DNA of 64,000 nucleotides from Odontocerum albicorne (lineage: Eukaryota; Arthropoda; Insecta; Trichoptera; Odontoceridae), in NCBI GenBank assembly GCA_949825065.1, contig OX463854.1, positions 14,111,112-14,175,111 on the forward strand. The letters are read 5' to 3'. Positions 61,131 to 64,000 of this stretch are shown one piece after another. Both the position numbers and the translations under genes were made by a program. Numbering within the stretch: the stretch's first letter is position 1; each line of letters starts with the position of its first letter. Under the pieces are notes generated by a model. It was not told the DNA's origin. It made no database searches and worked only from the letters and a program-made list of their open reading frames with translations.

Positions 61131-62539
61131 GTGTTATAGGAATTGTGTACATATTTTATAAATTCTGAGCCCTGCTACCGACACACAGTATGTAAGGTGT
61201 AGTATAAGGTCCCAGATGAAATACTTCTTGTAAATGTTAAGTGGAAACAGAAGTGTTGTAGAAATGTTTGGAGGTATACTGATGTGGATAGGAGTAAGGA
61301 GAGTTAAGATAAAGGAGAACACGGAAACAGAAGTGGCCAGCCTCAATACCACTCCACGAAATTCAGCCTGCAGGCTCACCTAGTTTCCGTGGTGTTGCCG
61401 TTGTTCGTACACTGATAGCTACTAGGAGTCTAAAGGGAAGAGTTCGAGATGTCAGTGGAACAGGAGTACTTCCTAGGCTACCCTAGGCTGGACAGTACCA
61501 TCCACAAGATACTACAGCTAATCTCACTACACCATAGAGACATGTATTATTGTACTTCTCGAATGGTTTAGTGTGCTCACGTGAGACTCCGAAACAATTT
61601 GATTTAATTGTCTTTTCTCTCTTAGATTTGCTTTATTATGCTTAATTAAATGTGGAAAAAAACAGGCTTTTATAACCAAATAGAGAGATTGTACCGAGAA
61701 TACAATATTGTAGCTGACTTGGATGTGGTCATATTTGTTTCAGCTCTTTAAGAGTTTAAAAGTACGTTAGCTAAATTGATGTAAGATTGAGTATTCCTTT
61801 TCTCTATACCTAGCATTTTCACTAACCTTTTAACATGACTGAACTGTGCATGAGATAAACATAGGTAATTGAATTTAATCATTCGTTTTGTTTAAAATTT
61901 ACTTGAAACTTAAGCATTTTCTGTAATTTTTATAGCAAAAAAAAAATAGAAAAATCTACACCCGCCACTGGATTTGATATTTTTTTCAATATAGTCTGTC
62001 GTATATAAAATTTTGAAGATATTTGCTTGCAAATTAAATCAAAGAAACTTGTTCCTGAATAAAATTTGACCCTTTTGCAAAATATTGGTAAGTATTTATA
62101 AGCAGAGAACATACCTCAAGACTTTTTTTATTTAATTAAATTTTGATAAACCCATTCATATTGTTGGTTTTTTTTTTGTTGAATTTAATATGTTGTACTT
62201 GCCAAGTAAGGCAAATTTTATTTTATTCAATAAGACGTACTATAAGTAAGACTGAATTGAAAAATAACCTTGGCTTGGATTTACTTTAATCTCTTTTTTT
62301 GAATTCGAAAAATTATCTCGGGGAAGAAGAGAGTTTTTGAACGAATGTTAAAATCATTCTAAAATAATACTCTGAAGTATGATTTTCATCATATTTTGTC
62401 TCTATATTTATTTCTTCTCTTGCTTCTATTTTTTTATAAATAACTATCCCTAAAGGTCTCTTGAGGGTAGTATTTTGAAGATATATTTTTTATTCGTATA
62501 TTTGGATGAACCTGATGTTTTCTACTACCCTTTGCCATG

Positions 62540-62770
62540 ACGACGTCCGTGTGCTGGTTGATAAAATGCTTGCCTTCATACACGGCCGTGGTTGGTTCAA
62601 TTACCGCTAATGGCCATTTTTTTAGAAGGTTTCTACTCTGGTTCTCGCTTAAAGCCTCTTAAACAAATCTTCGTTCAGTTGGAAGAATAATAACCCGTTA
62701 TATAGAAATTTTGTTAAATGGAAATCTCGTTTTGTTGTAATATATACAATGAGAATATAACACAGCCATG
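62540..62770 (+). mobile_element. SINE family A copy
   Basis: GACGACGTCCGTGTGCTGGTTG head, B-box-like GGTTCAATTACC, CTGGTTCTCGCTTAAAGCC, CAGTTGGAAGAAT, and an ATACAATGAGAATATAACAC tail in family order. Confidence 0.72.
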
Positions 62771-63328
62771 AAAATGTTTAACAAAATAACATTTATTTGT
62801 AAACATTTTACATAGTTTGCCAGAAATATTTTGAAAAACCGCTAAATTTATTCTGGATATAAAAATATATTTTTCTAATGTTTCAAACCGGATTTAGTTT
62901 TTCCGCTACTCACATGTTTCCAATGAATTAAACCAGTACTTCATCATCCTGAATTTATATGAAATCCATTGAGTTGCGAGACATAAAAACGAACAGAAAA
63001 AAATATTTTTCCAGTCTTCTATAAAACCCAATGAGCTTCATGAATTAGGGTATATTTTTTGAATCACGTGAAAGTGTCCTTTTTATTCCAGCACACAAGT
63101 GCCTCGGGAGACACGTTCGTACTATAGATATAACACACAAGATAAAATGGATGCAGCGAAGCTTAACCTTTTCAAATTAATCTATTTATTAAAAATATTA
63201 AGCAAATAAATATCAGTATTTATTTCATGAGCACAATCGTAAATCGACTAGAATCATATTAAAAATTAAATACACAAAAATTTTACTGCATGCCTCGACT
63301 CAGTCAATGACGGAGTTAATGTTTTCAT

Positions 63329-63515
63329 AAAATTTCAGTACCTAAAATTGAACTGTACCCAAAATTTCAGTACCTAAAATTCAACAATACCCAAAATTTC
63401 AGTCCCTAAGATTTAACAGTACCCTATTATTCAGTACCCTAAATCCAAAAGTACGCAAAATTTCAGTACCTAAAATTCAACAGTATCCAAAATAACAGTA
63501 CCCATAATTTTTCAA
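63329..63515. repeat. 32-bp minisatellite, about six copies
   Basis: AAAATTTCAGTACCTAAAAT and variants begin at 63329, 63361, 63393, 63425, 63457 and 63489: an exact 32-bp period with more divergence than the array at 37353. Confidence 0.93.
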
Positions 63516-64000
63516 TATATTTTAGTTTCCTTTTGTGTATCCCTAAATTTTCTATTTTTTTGCAAACTACTACGCAAGTTTTATCAAAAATACAATATAT
63601 TATATTTCATACAAAAATGTACATACCAATGATTTTCCATAATTGAAATAGGATTATAGGTTTGTTTGACGGGATGTAGATTTTTTATCCATTGTTACAT
63701 TTTTCCAATAATCGAACTTTTAATTAGTCTCTATTTTTTGGTTAAATTTCCGTTCAAAAGAATAAATAAACAAGAGTACATCACGATTAAATAACAAATG
63801 GCGTACTGAAAGGCTTTTAACACATTGCAAAATAAACATCTTTATTTGCTTTGAAATGCTTTTTATTAGATTAATTTATCTTCTTTCTCAAGAGAATGCG
63901 GATACTTAAGGCAGTATAACGGTAAAAATATTTTGAGCAAATACCGTACAACACGCCTTCTTAAATTTATTTATTTTTATTGGTTCATGACCTTATCTAC

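Larger units (their letters stand above)
52704..64000 (+). other. start of dpr intron 3 or 3' flank
   Basis: Begins with donor GTAAAT after the third exon. It contains LINE fragments, SINEs, a third Tc1/mariner deletion copy and minisatellites. No dpr-like exon was found on the + strand. Nothing identifiable in 52710-53130, 53280-53940, 54340-55670, 55820-56380, 56940-57680, 58650-59380, 61530-62520 and 62780-63320. Confidence 0.6.

Overview
This is AT-rich insect genomic DNA (roughly 70% A+T by eye). It holds the 5' part of one large intron-rich gene, a member of the dpr family of two-Ig-domain neuronal cell-surface proteins, set in a mass of decayed transposable elements and small tandem arrays. 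The organism is called an insect because dpr genes are an arthropod family and the mobile elements (mariner, Tc1, Ty3/gypsy, RTE-like and other LINEs, tRNA-derived SINEs) are the usual insect mix. I cannot place the order.

The dpr gene runs on the + strand. A 5' exon (about 11070-11347) has a 5' UTR with two upstream ORFs, then an ATG at 11281 and a signal peptide. The second exon (20666-20832) encodes the mature N-terminus and the first strands of Ig domain 1 with its first cysteine. The third exon (52623-52703) encodes the VSWVRRRDWHILSSG core. All three join in frame across two introns (phase 1, then phase 0) of about 9.3 kb and 31.8 kb. The exons that complete Ig1 and carry Ig2 were not found and probably lie beyond 64000. 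The signature fits dpr12 best, from memory.

Region by region. 1-11069, upstream: deletion copies of a Tc1/mariner-superfamily transposon, one split by a hAT element with a perfect 8-bp target duplication; a 1.4-kb dispersed repeat; a LINE fragment that became a 268-bp tandem array; a nearly full-length mariner with TIRs and TA flanks but a broken transposase. 11348-20665, intron 1: a Tc1 pseudogene, SINEs, a LINE fragment and a decayed partial copy of the second dpr exon. 20833-52622, intron 2: an RTE-like LINE, many LINE fragments, the second 1.4-kb repeat copy, a 5'-truncated Ty3/gypsy with its 3' LTR, three fold-back MITEs, two SINE families and several minisatellites. 52704-64000: LINE fragments, SINEs, a third Tc1/mariner deletion copy, a minisatellite, and an unidentified minus-strand coding-like block near 54000.

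No functional gene other than dpr could be supported. The most interesting signals are the decayed second-exon copy at about 19265-19315, the excess of the word TACTCGTA (19 copies counted by eye), the LINE-born tandem array, the nested transposon pair, the SINE family whose ten head-bearing copies all lie on the + strand, and the unexplained coding-like block at 53950-54330.
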